Shown here: positions 44,425 through 55,186 of the stretch, in pieces
Position numbering within the stretch: position 1 is the first letter of the stretch
Layout: the number at the start of each line of letters is the position of its first letter
Origin: Mangrovicoccus ximenensis
GTDB taxonomy: Bacteria; Pseudomonadota; Alphaproteobacteria; Rhodobacterales; Rhodobacteraceae
DNA: 64,000 nucleotides
Assembly (NCBI RefSeq): GCF_003056725.1
Contig: NZ_QBKZ01000001.1
Location: 340,542 to 404,541 of the forward strand
Direction of reading: 5' to 3'
Position numbers and translations under genes: made by a program
Notes under the pieces: generated by a model
Told to the model about the DNA's origin: nothing
Databases searched by the model: none
What the model saw: only the letters and a program-made list of their open reading frames with translations

Positions 44425-45710
44425 CAGCCGCGGCGCCGGGCCAGCCAGCCGTCCAGCCGCTCGCGGATCTCGTCCGCCAGGCTGTCATCCTCGATCTCGT
44501 CCAGCGCCTCGGCGAGGAACGCGAGCGTCAGCAGATCCTGCGCCTCGCGCAGCGGCACGCCGCGCGACCGCAGGTAGTAGAGCGCCGTGTCGTCGATCGC
44601 CCCCGAGGTCGAGCCATGCGAGCAGGCCACGTCATCGGCGTAGATTTCCAGCTCCGGCTTGGCGAGGAACTGGCTGTCATCGTCCAGAAGCAGCGACTGG
44701 CTGATCTGGTAGCCGTCGGTCTTCTGCGCGTCCTTCTTCACCAGGATCTTGCCCTGGAAGACGCCGGTCGCGCCGTTCCGGAGCACCTTCTTGAACACCT
44801 GGCGGCTTTCGCAATTCACCGCGTCATGGGTGATGAAGACGGTGTCGTCATGGTGGAAATCGCCGTCGCCCATCGAGGCGCCCGCGACATGGGCCACCGC
44901 GTCGTCGCCGGTGAACTCGATGACGCATTCGTTGCGGGTCAGCACGCCGTTCGCCGTCATGGTGAAGGACTTGAACAGGCTCTCCTCGCCCAGCCGGGCA
45001 AAGATATGCGTCGCCGCGCGGCGCTCATGGTCGCGCCCCTGGGCACGGACATGATGGAACTTGCCGCCATCGGCGACATCGACTTCCAGCACCTTGTTGA
45101 ACCGCGCCGCCGCCGGACCGTTCTCCAGCAGGGTGATCTCGGCGCCCGTCTCGACCTTCACCGCATGGTGCAGGATCGCGTCGGAGCCTTCGTCCTTGTG
45201 GATATAGACCAGCGAGACCGGCTTCGACGGCGTGCCGGTGACGTGGATCAGGATCCCGTCGGTCGCGAAGGCGGTGTTCAGCGCCGCCAGCGGACGCTCC
45301 ACCGGAGACTGTCCGCGCGCTTCAAGAACGCCGTACAAGTCCTTGGCCCAATGGATATCCTTGGTGCCCGCCTCGGCCAGGCGCTCGATGGCGATGCCTT
45401 CGAGTTCCAGCGCATCGGACTGCTCGGGATCGAAGACCCCGTCGACGAAGGTTATCTTCAGCCGGTCGCGGCCGGAAAAGATCGGCGTCTCGGAGGCTTC
45501 GAACACCGCCGCGGCGGGCGCTTCCCGAGCGACCAGCGTATCGGGACGGGTGTATTTCCAGTACTCGTCGCGCGCATTGGGCAGGCCCGTCGCGCCGAGA
45601 CGTGCCAGCGCGTCCTGGCGCGCCGGAGCGCTCCAGCCGCCTTCCGGCAGGCTCAGCGACGCGAGCCGCGCTTCCAGCGCGTCAAGCTTCGGCTTCAGCT
45701 GCGCTGCCAT
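44424..45710 (-). CDS. sufD: Fe-S cluster assembly protein SufD
   Basis: 428 residues, complete. Beta-helix partner of SufB in the SufBC2D scaffold. The C-terminal block DDDSQFLAKPELEIYADDVACSHGSTSGAIDDTALYYLRSRG is highly typical, with the conserved Cys and His. It starts immediately after sufC and shares the sufC stop base. Confidence 0.93.
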   Translation of the reverse strand: MAAQLKPKLDALEARLASLSLPEGGWSAPARQDALARLGATGLPNARDEYWKYTRPDTLVAREAPAAAVFEASETPIFSGRDRLKITFVDGVFDPEQSDALELEGIAIERLAEAGTKDIHWAKDLYGVLEARGQSPVERPLAALNTAFATDGILIHVTGTPSKPVSLVYIHKDEGSDAILHHAVKVETGAEITLLENGPAAARFNKVLEVDVADGGKFHHVRAQGRDHERRAATHIFARLGEESLFKSFTMTANGVLTRNECVIEFTGDDAVAHVAGASMGDGDFHHDDTVFITHDAVNCESRQVFKKVLRNGATGVFQGKILVKKDAQKTDGYQISQSLLLDDDSQFLAKPELEIYADDVACSHGSTSGAIDDTALYYLRSRGVPLREAQDLLTLAFLAEALDEIEDDSLADEIRERLDGWLARRRG

Positions 45711-46465
45711 CACGCCACCTCCGACAGGATGTCCGCGTAGCCGTTCTTCTCGACTTCGAGCGCCAGCTCCGGGCCGCCGGTCTTGATGATCCGGCCATTG
45801 GCCATGATGTGGACGACGTCCGGCTTGATGTGGTCGAGCAGGCGCTGGTAGTGCGTGATCACGAGGAAGGCCCGGCCCTCGTCGCGAAGCGCGTTGACGC
45901 CGTCCGAGACCAGCTTCATCGCGTCGACATCGAGGCCGGAATCGGTCTCGTCGAGGATGCACATCTTCGGTTCCAGCATCGCCATCTGCAGGATTTCGTT
46001 GCGCTTCTTCTCGCCGCCGGAGAAGCCCACATTGACCGGACGCTTCAGCATCTCGGCATCGATCTTCAGGTCCTTCGCCTTGGCGCGCACCAGCTTGAGG
46101 AAGTCGGCCGAGCTGATTTCCTCTTCGCCGCGCAGCTTCCGCTGGGCGTTCAGCGCGGTGCGCAGGAAGGTCATGTTGCCGACGCCGGGGATTTCCACCG
46201 GGTACTGGAACGCCAGGAACAGGCCCTTGGCGGCACGCTCTTCCGGCTCGATGTCCAGGAGGTCCTCGCCGTTCAGCGTCGCGCTGCCGCCGGTGACCTC
46301 GTAGCCGTCACGGCCCGACAGGACATAGGACAGGGTCGACTTGCCCGAGCCGTTCGGGCCCATGATGGCATGGACCGATCCTGCCTCGACCGACAGATCG
46401 ACGCCCTTGAGGATCTGCTTGTCCTCTTCTTCGAGTTTGACTTCGAGCCCCTTGATTTCCAGCAT
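45710..46465 (-). CDS. sufC: Fe-S cluster assembly ATPase SufC
   Basis: 251 residues, complete. ABC-type ATPase: Walker A GPNGSGKST near residue 37, signature FSGGEKKRNEI near 150, Walker B CILDETDSGLDVDA, H-loop VITHYQRLL. It drives conformational change of SufBD. It lies 20 bp after a pyruvyl-transferase-type gene and directly before sufD. Confidence 0.95.
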   Translation of the reverse strand: MLEIKGLEVKLEEEDKQILKGVDLSVEAGSVHAIMGPNGSGKSTLSYVLSGRDGYEVTGGSATLNGEDLLDIEPEERAAKGLFLAFQYPVEIPGVGNMTFLRTALNAQRKLRGEEEISSADFLKLVRAKAKDLKIDAEMLKRPVNVGFSGGEKKRNEILQMAMLEPKMCILDETDSGLDVDAMKLVSDGVNALRDEGRAFLVITHYQRLLDHIKPDVVHIMANGRIIKTGGPELALEVEKNGYADILSEVA

Positions 46466-46484
46466 GTTACATCCTCTTCTTGAA

Positions 46485-47279
46485 CTAGGTCGCCCGAAGC
46501 TCGGGCGGAAAGCTGTGCTTCAGCCGCGCTTTCGCGGCCGCGATGCCCGAGGCATGGGGCAGCGCCCCCTCAGGCAGGTCGTCAAGCCGCGCCGGGATCT
46601 CTTCCGGCTGGATCGGCTCTCCGAGATTTCTTTCAATGCCAAGGGCATAGTCTTCGAATTTGAAGTGCGGCTCGGCATGGATCCCCGTCGGATCGACCCA
46701 AGTCGAGGCGATCCCGCAGGCATCGGCCGTCACCAGCCCGTGCAGCGACGAGCTGAAGACATGCCGCGCCGTCGCGATCAGACGGACGGCCTCCAGCGGA
46801 TCCTTGGCGCGCACATCGACCAACCGGATGCCCGGCCGCTCCGCCAGCGCCTGCCAGACCGGCAGGTCTGCATGGGAAAAATGAGGAACAACAGCGACTT
46901 CTTCGCAGATCTTGATGTCCTCTCCCAGTGCCTCGCCGATCAGCAGTCCCGGATCGCCATAGGCTTCGACCGCAAGATGCAGGACCTCCGCCGTCTTCGG
47001 CCCCCTGACGGCGGCAAAGTCGACATTGGCGGTAAAGCGGCGCCCGACCGGCTTCATGCAGCCGGAACCCCAGACCACCGGCCGGTGCGCCCGCGGCTCG
47101 CGATAGGCCTTGGCCACCGGACGCAGGATCGAGCCCAAGGCAAAGATCTCCGCCTCTTCCGGGGCGGCCCATTCCACCGGCCGGCCGGACGCATGCGCCA
47201 CGATCAGCGGAGAAATGCCATCCCCGAAATTCGGCTTCTTCCGCCACCAGAAGAGCCGCAGAGGCGGACGCGCCCCCAT
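46485..47279 (-). CDS. Polysaccharide pyruvyl transferase-family protein
   Basis: 264 residues. Begins LRLFWWRKKPNFGDGISPLIVAHASGR, the conserved start of ExoV/CsaB-like ketal pyruvyl transferases, with FSSSLHGLVTADACGI near residue 175, where the SLHG motif is family-typical. It would add pyruvate ketals to a surface glycan. Its place inside the suf operon, between a YbjQ-type gene (one-base junction) and sufC, is seen in other Rhodobacterales and has no obvious metabolic logic. Confidence 0.7.
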   Translation of the reverse strand: MGARPPLRLFWWRKKPNFGDGISPLIVAHASGRPVEWAAPEEAEIFALGSILRPVAKAYREPRAHRPVVWGSGCMKPVGRRFTANVDFAAVRGPKTAEVLHLAVEAYGDPGLLIGEALGEDIKICEEVAVVPHFSHADLPVWQALAERPGIRLVDVRAKDPLEAVRLIATARHVFSSSLHGLVTADACGIASTWVDPTGIHAEPHFKFEDYALGIERNLGEPIQPEEIPARLDDLPEGALPHASGIAAAKARLKHSFPPELRAT

Positions 47280-47590
47280 CAGCCGACGGTCACCGAGGTG
47301 CCGGAGGCCGAGACCATCAGCATGTTGTTGATGACCTCGTAATCGATGTCGACGCCGACCACCGCATTGCCGCCCGCGGCGCGGGCGCGCTCCTCCATCT
47401 CGCGCAGCGCGGTTTCCCGCGCCTCGCCGAGCGACCGCTCATAGGCGCCCGAGCGGCCGCCGATGATGTCGGTGATGCCCGCGAACATGTCCCGGAAGAC
47501 GTTCGCGCCGAGGATCGCCTCGCCCACGACGATGCCGTGATACGCGGTGATCGACTTGCCTTCGATGCTGGGGGTGGTCGTGACGATCAT
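47279..47590 (-). CDS. YbjQ-family protein (heavy-metal-binding domain fold)
   Basis: 103 residues from [26 protein letters not shown], the family start; an in-frame ATG 12 codons upstream (47626) is possible. The C-terminal [15 protein letters not shown] is the YbjQ signature. Function of the family is unsettled; it forms pentamers. It lies in the suf operon between sufB and the pyruvyl-transferase gene. Confidence 0.8.
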   Translation of the reverse strand: MIVTTTPSIEGKSITAYHGIVVGEAILGANVFRDMFAGITDIIGGRSGAYERSLGEARETALREMEERARAAGGNAVVGVDIDYEVINNMLMVSASGTSVTVG

Positions 47591-47725
47591 GGATGCGCCT
47601 TTCGACTTGCTCCAGGGGTTGCTCATGCCAGTCTCCAACGGCCAGGACGGCCAAATCCGATCCGAACGGCAGACCAAGACACTTCAACGCCTTGGCCGCC
47701 GGTTTTCATGTGCAACCGACCAAGA

Positions 47726-49288
<1,563 letters not shown>

Positions 49289-49330
49289 GGCCTAGCCTTT
49301 CCCTCTGCGGGCCGCGCGGCCCGCAATCCC

Positions 49331-50383
49331 CTATGATGCCCGCGCGAGGCGCCGGCGGTTCTGTGCGCTCCAGGCCTCCACGAAGCGGAGCACCTGATCC
49401 TCGTTTGTCTCCGGCCCCAGCGACACGCGGATGGCGCTTGCCGCCGTCTCCTCATCGTATCCCATGGCCGTCAGCACGTGGCTCGCCTTCACCTTCCCCG
49501 AGGAGCAGGCGGATCCGGCCGAGATCGCGAACCCGGCAAGATCCATCTGCATCACCTGGGTCTCGCCCTTCCATCCGGGAGTGGCGATCATCGAGGTATT
49601 GGGCAGACGCGCGCTATCTTTCCCGACAAAAATAGTCGAAGTATTTTCCGAGGCCAAGCCGCTTTCTAGAATTTTTCTAAGTTCAAAGACTTTTTCCCAG
49701 ACGCCATCGGCAAGGTCCCGCTGGGCGGCCTGGGCCGCAGCGCCGAACCCCATGATCCCAATGACGTTTTCCGTTCCGGAGCGGCGCCCCATCTCCTGTC
49801 CGCCGCCCTTGATCCGGGCGGTGACGTCGAGTCCGCGCCTGAGCACCAGCGCACCGATGCCCTTGGGTCCGCCCAGCTTGTGTGCCGAGATGAAGCCCAT
49901 GTCGATGCCCATCCAGTCGAATCCCAGGGGCATCTTGCCGAAGCCCTGGGTCAGGTCGCTGACCGCCAGCCCTTGCGGCAGGTCCTGGATCACGCCGGTC
50001 TCGCTGTTCGCCAGTTGCAACGTGCAACCGCCCGGATCGGCCGGCATCTGCACCTTGCCGCAGCCATCGACGGACAGGTCCTCGCGGCACCAGGCGCGGA
50101 CCGCATCATGCTCCACCCCGGAACAGAGCAGATCCCGCCCTTCGAGCGCCAGCGCGGCCGCCTCGGTCGATCCCGACACGAAGACGATATCGGCCGCCAT
50201 CGCGCCGAGCGCCTCGGCAATCTGCCCGCGCGCCCGTTCGACCAGCGCCTTGGCGGCACGGCCTTCGGCATGGACAGAGGACGGGTTCCCGGCCACGTCC
50301 ATCGCCGCGATCATCGCCGCGCGCGCTTCGGGGCGCAGCGGGGTCGTTGCGTTCCAGTCGAGATAGGCCCGGTCGCGTCTCAT
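49331..50383 (-). CDS. iscS: Cysteine desulfurase (NifS/IscS type) with a low-GC central patch
   Basis: 350 residues. PLP enzyme supplying sulfur for Fe-S clusters. N-terminus AYLDWNATTPLRPEARAAM, PLP lysine in SAHKLGGPKGIGAL near residue 178, GGGQEMGRRSGTENV near 203, and the sulfur-carrying cysteine in AGSACSSGKVKASHVL near 310. The ATG at 50383 overlaps the iscR stop. Bases 49611-49700 are only about 41% GC and use codons rare in the rest of the window (AGA, CTA, ATT), while still encoding in frame. Confidence 0.88.
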   Translation of the reverse strand: MRRDRAYLDWNATTPLRPEARAAMIAAMDVAGNPSSVHAEGRAAKALVERARGQIAEALGAMAADIVFVSGSTEAAALALEGRDLLCSGVEHDAVRAWCREDLSVDGCGKVQMPADPGGCTLQLANSETGVIQDLPQGLAVSDLTQGFGKMPLGFDWMGIDMGFISAHKLGGPKGIGALVLRRGLDVTARIKGGGQEMGRRSGTENVIGIMGFGAAAQAAQRDLADGVWEKVFELRKILESGLASENTSTIFVGKDSARLPNTSMIATPGWKGETQVMQMDLAGFAISAGSACSSGKVKASHVLTAMGYDEETAASAIRVSLGPETNEDQVLRFVEAWSAQNRRRLARAS

Positions 50384-50838
50384 TCGTCGATGATCGCGAA
50401 GAGGTTCGGCACCGCCGGACAGGGCGCGAGATCGTTCTTCACCACGTCCGACAGGCGGGTCTGGTGGAGGAAGACGTAGACATGGGCCGAGAAGCCCTCC
50501 CACAGCCGGTTGGTCAGCGACTGCGCGCGCGAGCCCGACAGCGCCCCCGACGCGGCCGCGCCCTTGTGCAGCGCGCTCACGGTTTCATCGACTGCTGCCA
50601 GGATTTCCGACACCCGGATTTCGGTCGCGGGCCGCGCGAGGCGATATCCCCCGCCCGGACCGCGCACGGATTCCACCAGCTTCGCGCGGCGCAGCTTGAC
50701 GAACAGCTGCTCGAGGTAAGCCACGGAAATGTCCTGACGTTTCGCGACATCGGCAAGGCTCACCGGCTCCTCGCCCTTCTGCAGCGCAAGGTCGGTCAGC
50801 GCCACCATCGCATAGCGGCCTTTCGTGCTGAGCTTCAT
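50380..50838 (-). CDS. iscR: Rrf2-family regulator IscR, single-cysteine type
   Basis: 152 residues. Winged helix with KLSTKGRYAMVALTDLALQ and YLEQLFVKLRRAKLVESVRGPGGGYRLARP. Canonical IscR binds [2Fe-2S] through three cysteines in the middle; this one has a single cysteine, in APCPAVPN near the end. Rhodobacter sphaeroides IscR is known to have the same reduced set and to repress iron-sulfur genes. It heads the suf operon and probably represses it when iron is sufficient. Confidence 0.9.
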   Translation of the reverse strand: MKLSTKGRYAMVALTDLALQKGEEPVSLADVAKRQDISVAYLEQLFVKLRRAKLVESVRGPGGGYRLARPATEIRVSEILAAVDETVSALHKGAAASGALSGSRAQSLTNRLWEGFSAHVYVFLHQTRLSDVVKNDLAPCPAVPNLFAIIDE

Positions 50839-50987
50839 GCAAACCCTCCGTTGCCATTGACCCGTGGCCGATGGATGTATACCTGCCTCACGATGCCGTC
50901 ATGCCCGTGACGGCGCGAGACACGTCTAAGGACCGGTGGAGACTCCGTCAAGGAACAGCGCCGGTCAGCTGGAGAGCTGAGCAGCCG

Positions 50988-51641
50988 ATGCCTGAGGTCA
51001 TTTTCCCCGGACCCGAAGGGCGCCTCGAGGGGCGCTACCACCCGCAGAAGATCAAGGATGCCCCGATCGCGATCATCCTGCATCCGCATCCGCAATTCGG
51101 CGGGACGATGAACAACCGGGTGGTGTACAACCTCCATTACGCCTTCTTCAACATGGGCTTCACCGTGCTGCGGTTCAACTTCCGCGGCGTCGGCCGGTCC
51201 CAGGGCGAATACGACCAGGGCATCGGCGAACTGTCCGATGCGGCCTCGGCGCTCGACTACCTGCAGTCGATGAACCAGAACGCCAAGCATTGCTGGGTCG
51301 CGGGCTTCTCCTTCGGGGCCTGGATCGGCATGCAGCTGCTGATGCGCCGCCCCGAGATCACCGGCTTCGTCTCGGTCAGCCCGCCCGCCAACATGTACGA
51401 CTTCTCGTTCCTGGCGCCCTGCCCGTCCTCGGGCCTGATCATCAACGGCACCAATGACCGCGTCGCCCCGCCTGCGGACACCCGGTCGCTGGTCGGCAAG
51501 CTGCACGAGCAGAAGGGCATCACCATCACCCATACCGAGGTGGAAGGTGCAGGCCATTTCTACGAGGATCCTCACATGGACACCCTCACCGGTTCGGTCA
51601 CCGACTACGTGAAACGGCGGCTCACCGAGAACACCCGGTGA
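50988..51641 (+). CDS. Alpha/beta hydrolase (COG2945 type)
   Basis: 217 residues. Cytosolic alpha/beta hydrolase with HPHPQFGGTMNN near residue 32, FNFRGVGRSQGEYDQGIGE, nucleophile elbow GFSFGAW near 108, acid NGTNDRVAPP and base GAGHFYED. The family acts on unknown esters or peptides. The ATG at 50988 is chosen because the family usually begins just before the first strand. It overlaps the following HD gene by four bases. Confidence 0.8.
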   Translation: MPEVIFPGPEGRLEGRYHPQKIKDAPIAIILHPHPQFGGTMNNRVVYNLHYAFFNMGFTVLRFNFRGVGRSQGEYDQGIGELSDAASALDYLQSMNQNAKHCWVAGFSFGAWIGMQLLMRRPEITGFVSVSPPANMYDFSFLAPCPSSGLIINGTNDRVAPPADTRSLVGKLHEQKGITITHTEVEGAGHFYEDPHMDTLTGSVTDYVKRRLTENTR

Positions 51642-52216
51642 CCCGGCTCGACCGGCAGATCGCCTTCCTGATGGAGGCGGAGCGGCTGCGCCAAGTGACC
51701 CGCTCCACCCCCATCGGCGACGGCTCGCGGCCGGAGAACTCGGCCGAGCATTCCTGGCACCTGGCGCTCTTCGCGCTGGTGCTGGGCGAGCACGGGGCGG
51801 AGGGCATCGACCTCAACCGCGTGATCCGCATGCTGATCCTGCATGACATCGTCGAGGTGGATGCGGGCGACCACCCGATCCACGGCAAGGTCGACGAGGC
51901 CGCCAAGGAGGCCGCCGAGCTGCGTGCCGCAGACCGGCTCTACGGCCTGCTGCCCGAGGACCAGGCCGCCGAGCTGCGCGCGCTCTGGGACGAGTTCGAG
52001 GCCGGGGAGACGCCGGAGGCGCAATTCGCCAAGGCGCTCGACCGGTTCCAGCCGCCGCTGCTGAACCTCGCGACCAACGGGGTGAACTGGAAGCTCTACG
52101 ACGTCGATGCCGAGAAGATCGAGGCCCGCGTCGGCCGTCCGATCGAGCGCGGCGCGCCGGGTCTCTGGGCCTGGCTCTGGCCGAAGGTCACGTCCTTTTT
52201 CGCGCGTCAGGCCTGA
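51638..52216 (+). CDS. HD-domain hydrolase (YfbR/5'-deoxynucleotidase-like)
   Basis: 192 residues from a GTG overlapping the previous stop. Metal-binding HD pattern: ENSAEHSWHLALFALVL near residue 35, ILHDIVEVDAGD near 70, with a distal Asp near ALDRFQPP. Members hydrolyse 5'-deoxyribonucleotides. The C-terminus is complete; its stop overlaps the tail of a minus-strand remnant. Confidence 0.8.
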   Translation: MTRLDRQIAFLMEAERLRQVTRSTPIGDGSRPENSAEHSWHLALFALVLGEHGAEGIDLNRVIRMLILHDIVEVDAGDHPIHGKVDEAAKEAAELRAADRLYGLLPEDQAAELRALWDEFEAGETPEAQFAKALDRFQPPLLNLATNGVNWKLYDVDAEKIEARVGRPIERGAPGLWAWLWPKVTSFFARQA

Positions 52217-52293
52217 TCCGGCCAGCCGCCCTTCGCCAGCCCTGCGAGCTGGGCCGGGCGGTAGGGCCAGCCCGCGCCGCCAGCCGCGCGGCG
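52207..52293 (-). pseudogene. C-terminal tail of an unidentified protein
   Basis: About 26 residues with strong GC3 bias ending GWPYRPAQLAGLAKGGWPDQA and a stop that overlaps the HD-domain gene stop on the other strand. The body of the gene is missing: upstream sequence is a nitrilase in the opposite direction. I do not recognise it. Confidence 0.35.
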
Positions 52294-52889
52294 GCCCGTG
52301 GGAGACGGCGGCTGCCGGTCTGGCGCGGGCGCATGGGATCGCGCTGGTCTTCGGATGGGCCGAGCGGGACGGCGCGGATGTCTGGAACGCGGCCACGGCG
52401 CTCGGGCCGGAGGGGACAGTGCTGGCGCATTACCGCAAGATCCAGCTGTTCGGCGAGATGGAGCGCGCGAGCTTCCGTGCCGGGGAAGACCTGCCGCCGG
52501 TCTTCGAGCTGGGCGGGCGGCGCTTCGGTCTGCTGATCTGCTATGACATCGAGTTCCCGGAACATGCCCGCGGCCTCGCCCGGCGCGGCGCGCAGGCGAT
52601 CCTGGTGCCGACCGCGAACCCGTCGGGCTATGAGCACGTCCAGCGCTTGCTGGTCCCGGCGCGGGCCTGCGAGAACGGGGTCTTCGTCGCCTATGCCAAT
52701 TACTGCGGCACCGACCAAGGCCTGCGCTTCGGCGGCGGCTCGGTGATCGCCGGGCCGGACGGGGCAGCGCTGGCATCGAGCGGGACGGCGCCCGCGCTGC
52801 TGATTGCGGATCTGCCGGAGCTGAGCGCCTATCCCGGGGAGATGCTCTCCGCCCAGCTCGCTGATCTGCGGCTGCCGGGCGGAGACTGA
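52294..52889 (+). pseudogene. Carbon-nitrogen hydrolase (nitrilase family), 5' truncated
   Basis: About 195 residues of the nitrilase/amidase fold: GIALVFGWAERDG, catalytic Lys in AHYRKIQLFGEMER, nucleophile in LLICYDIEFPEHAR, and the later RACENGVFVAYANYCGTD. The first 65-70 residues, which hold the catalytic glutamate, are missing, and no suitable start is visible. Substrate probably an aliphatic or N-carbamoyl amide. Confidence 0.8.
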
Positions 52890-52892
52890 GGC

Positions 52893-54029
52893 TCAGGCGA
52901 GGGTCGTCAGCATCCCGGCCATCATGCGGGTGCGCGGGACGATGAAATCCTCGTCGATATGCTCCTCGAGCGTATGCAGCCCGTCGCCCTTCACGCCGAG
53001 CGAGCAGAGCGAGGGGATGCCGAGCGCGCCGGTGAAGTTCGCGTCCGACCCGCCGCCCTGGCTGCGGTGGGGCATGTCGAAGCCCAGGCTTTCCGAAATC
53101 GCCTTCGCGTGCTCGTAGAGCGCCATGGTCCCCGGCAGGCCCGGTTCCCAGACCGGGCGGGTGACGCCGCGGGTGACGGTGAAGCGCACGCCGTTGCGTT
53201 CGCCGCTGAGCGCCAGCATCCGTTCGATCCCGGCATCCAGATCGGCCTGCTCCTTGGCCATCGACAGGCATTCGGCCGAGGCGAAGGAGGGCACGCAGTT
53301 CACCCATTGCCCCGAGGCGATGTTGTTGCAGGAGAAGGTGCAGTCCTCGCCGGTCATCTCCTCGATCTCGATGATCCGCTTGGCGAGTTCGCGGACCGCG
53401 GAGATGCCGCCCTTGACGTTGGCGCCCGCATGGCTGGGCTTGCCCTCCGCCGTCAGGTTGAACCGCGCGATGGCATAGCGCCCGGTGCAGACGCCGTTGT
53501 CGGGATGCGCGGGCTCGGGGCAGAGCACGTATTTGGCGCGCTTTGCCTCGGTCTCGATCAGCGTCCGCGTCGCGGGCGTTCCGATCTCCTCGTCCGGAGT
53601 GAAGAGCGCCGTGATCGGCAGCGGCGTCTCGATGCCCGCCTCGATGATCTTGGCGATGGCCTCCAGCGTGATGTAGTTGCCGCCCTTCATGTCCTGGATG
53701 CCGGGGCCGTAAACCTTGCCGTCCTCGCGGCGGAACGGGTTCTTCGCCAGCGTGCCGACGGGATGGACGGTGTCGAAATGGCCGGTGATCATGATCCCCG
53801 GCTCGCCCATCTTCGGATGCGGGAAGCGCGCGCGGACCGAACCGCCGAGCCCCATGACGCCGGGAATGCACTCCACCGTGGCGCCAAGCTCGGCGCATTT
53901 CATCGCGACGAGGTCCATCATCTTGTCGACGGCGCCGGCATCCCAGGTCGGGCTTTCGCACTCGATCCAGGGTTTCAGTCCGGCGATGATCTCGTCGGTG
54001 TCGAAGGCAAGGTCTTTCCAGGTGGTCAT
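52893..54029 (-). CDS. M20-family metallopeptidase (ArgE/DapE/carboxypeptidase G2-like)
   Basis: 378 residues, complete. Zinc ligands in ITGHFDTVHP near 78, GIQDMKGG near 110 and TPDEEIGTPATR near 143; the dimerisation domain contains GKPSHAGANVKGG. Likely a cytosolic peptidase or deacylase. It overlaps the second M20 gene by four bases and together with M81 forms a three-gene group, typical of peptide or amide catabolism. Confidence 0.8.
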   Translation of the reverse strand: MTTWKDLAFDTDEIIAGLKPWIECESPTWDAGAVDKMMDLVAMKCAELGATVECIPGVMGLGGSVRARFPHPKMGEPGIMITGHFDTVHPVGTLAKNPFRREDGKVYGPGIQDMKGGNYITLEAIAKIIEAGIETPLPITALFTPDEEIGTPATRTLIETEAKRAKYVLCPEPAHPDNGVCTGRYAIARFNLTAEGKPSHAGANVKGGISAVRELAKRIIEIEEMTGEDCTFSCNNIASGQWVNCVPSFASAECLSMAKEQADLDAGIERMLALSGERNGVRFTVTRGVTRPVWEPGLPGTMALYEHAKAISESLGFDMPHRSQGGGSDANFTGALGIPSLCSLGVKGDGLHTLEEHIDEDFIVPRTRMMAGMLTTLA

Positions 54030-55186
54030 GCCGCTGCGCCCCGCTGGGTGACGAGATTGGCGTAGATCGAGGCGCCGACCGGCAGGATCGCGTCGTCGAG
54101 GGTGAAGCCCGGATTGTGCACCGGGATGCCGCCGGAATGGCCGATGGTGCAATAGGCGCCCGGGACGGCGCGCAGCATGTCGGCGAAATCCTCGGAGCCC
54201 ATGACCAGCTCGGTGGTCAGGCCGGACATCTCCTCGCCCACGACCGCGCCGGAGGCGGCGAGGATCGCGTCGGACAGGCTGTCGTCATTGACCAGCACGT
54301 CGAAGACGTTGCGGATGTCGACCGCGATCTCGACGTCATAGGCGGTGGCGATGCCGGCGCAGATCGCGCGCATCCGCTCGGAGATCATCTCGCCCACCTT
54401 GGTGTCGAAGAAGCGGATCGTGCCGCCGAGTTCGGCGGTGTTCGGCACGACGTTATAGGCGTCGCCCGCATGGATCTTCGTCACCGAGACGACGGCCGGG
54501 CTGGTCGGCGCGACGTTGCGCGAGACGATGGACTGCAGTTGCTGCACCAGTGCGGTGGCGATCACCACCGGGTCCTTGGAGTCCTCCGGCCGTGCGCCAT
54601 GGCTGCCGCGGCCGGTGATCTTGATGTCGAAGAAGTCCGATCCGGCCATGGCCGGGCCCTTCTTGACCTGCACCAGATCGGGCTGGTGATGCGGGGCGTT
54701 GTGCATCCCGTAGATCTCGTCGCAGGGGAACTTGTCGAACAGCCCGTCGGCCAGCATCGCCCGCGCGCCGCCGAGGCCTTCCTCGGCCGGCTGGAAGATG
54801 AAGACCGCCGTTCCGGCGAAGTCGCGGTTCTCCGCGAGGTAGCGCGCTGCGCCCAGCAGCATGGTGGTGTGGCCGTCATGGCCGCAGGCATGCATCACGC
54901 CGGGGGTCCTCGACGACCAGGGCAGGTTGGTTTCCTCGTGGATCGGCAGCGCGTCCATGTCGGCGCGCAGCCCGATGGTCCGGCCGGGCTTCGTGCCCTT
55001 CAGCACGCCGACCACGCCGGTCTTGCCCAGGCCCTTGGTGACCTCGATGCCCCATTCGGCCAGCTTCTCGGCGACGATGCCGGAGGTGCGGACCTCCTGG
55101 AAGCCCAGCTCGGGGTGCTCGTGGAAGTCGCGGCGGATCGCGGTCAGTTCGTCGGCGAATGCCGCGATATCCTCAATGACCGGCAT
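54026..55186 (-). CDS. M20-family amidohydrolase (hippurate hydrolase-like)
   Basis: 386 residues. Begins RRDFHEHPELGFQEVRTSGIVAEKL, with GLRADMDALPI near 77 and the metal-binding cysteine/His HACGHDGHTTMLLGAARYL near 100, then PAEEGLGGARAML near 132. Such enzymes deacylate N-acyl amino acids. It overlaps the M81 tail by 14 bp and the next M20 gene by four. Confidence 0.85.
   Translation of the reverse strand: MPVIEDIAAFADELTAIRRDFHEHPELGFQEVRTSGIVAEKLAEWGIEVTKGLGKTGVVGVLKGTKPGRTIGLRADMDALPIHEETNLPWSSRTPGVMHACGHDGHTTMLLGAARYLAENRDFAGTAVFIFQPAEEGLGGARAMLADGLFDKFPCDEIYGMHNAPHHQPDLVQVKKGPAMAGSDFFDIKITGRGSHGARPEDSKDPVVIATALVQQLQSIVSRNVAPTSPAVVSVTKIHAGDAYNVVPNTAELGGTIRFFDTKVGEMISERMRAICAGIATAYDVEIAVDIRNVFDVLVNDDSLSDAILAASGAVVGEEMSGLTTELVMGSEDFADMLRAVPGAYCTIGHSGGIPVHNPGFTLDDAILPVGASIYANLVTQRGAAA

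Noticed and set aside
46485-47279. Suf operon as a novel glycan system
   Set aside because: The pyruvyl-transferase-type gene is flanked by standard suf genes and I know similar embedding in relatives; no other glycan genes are present.
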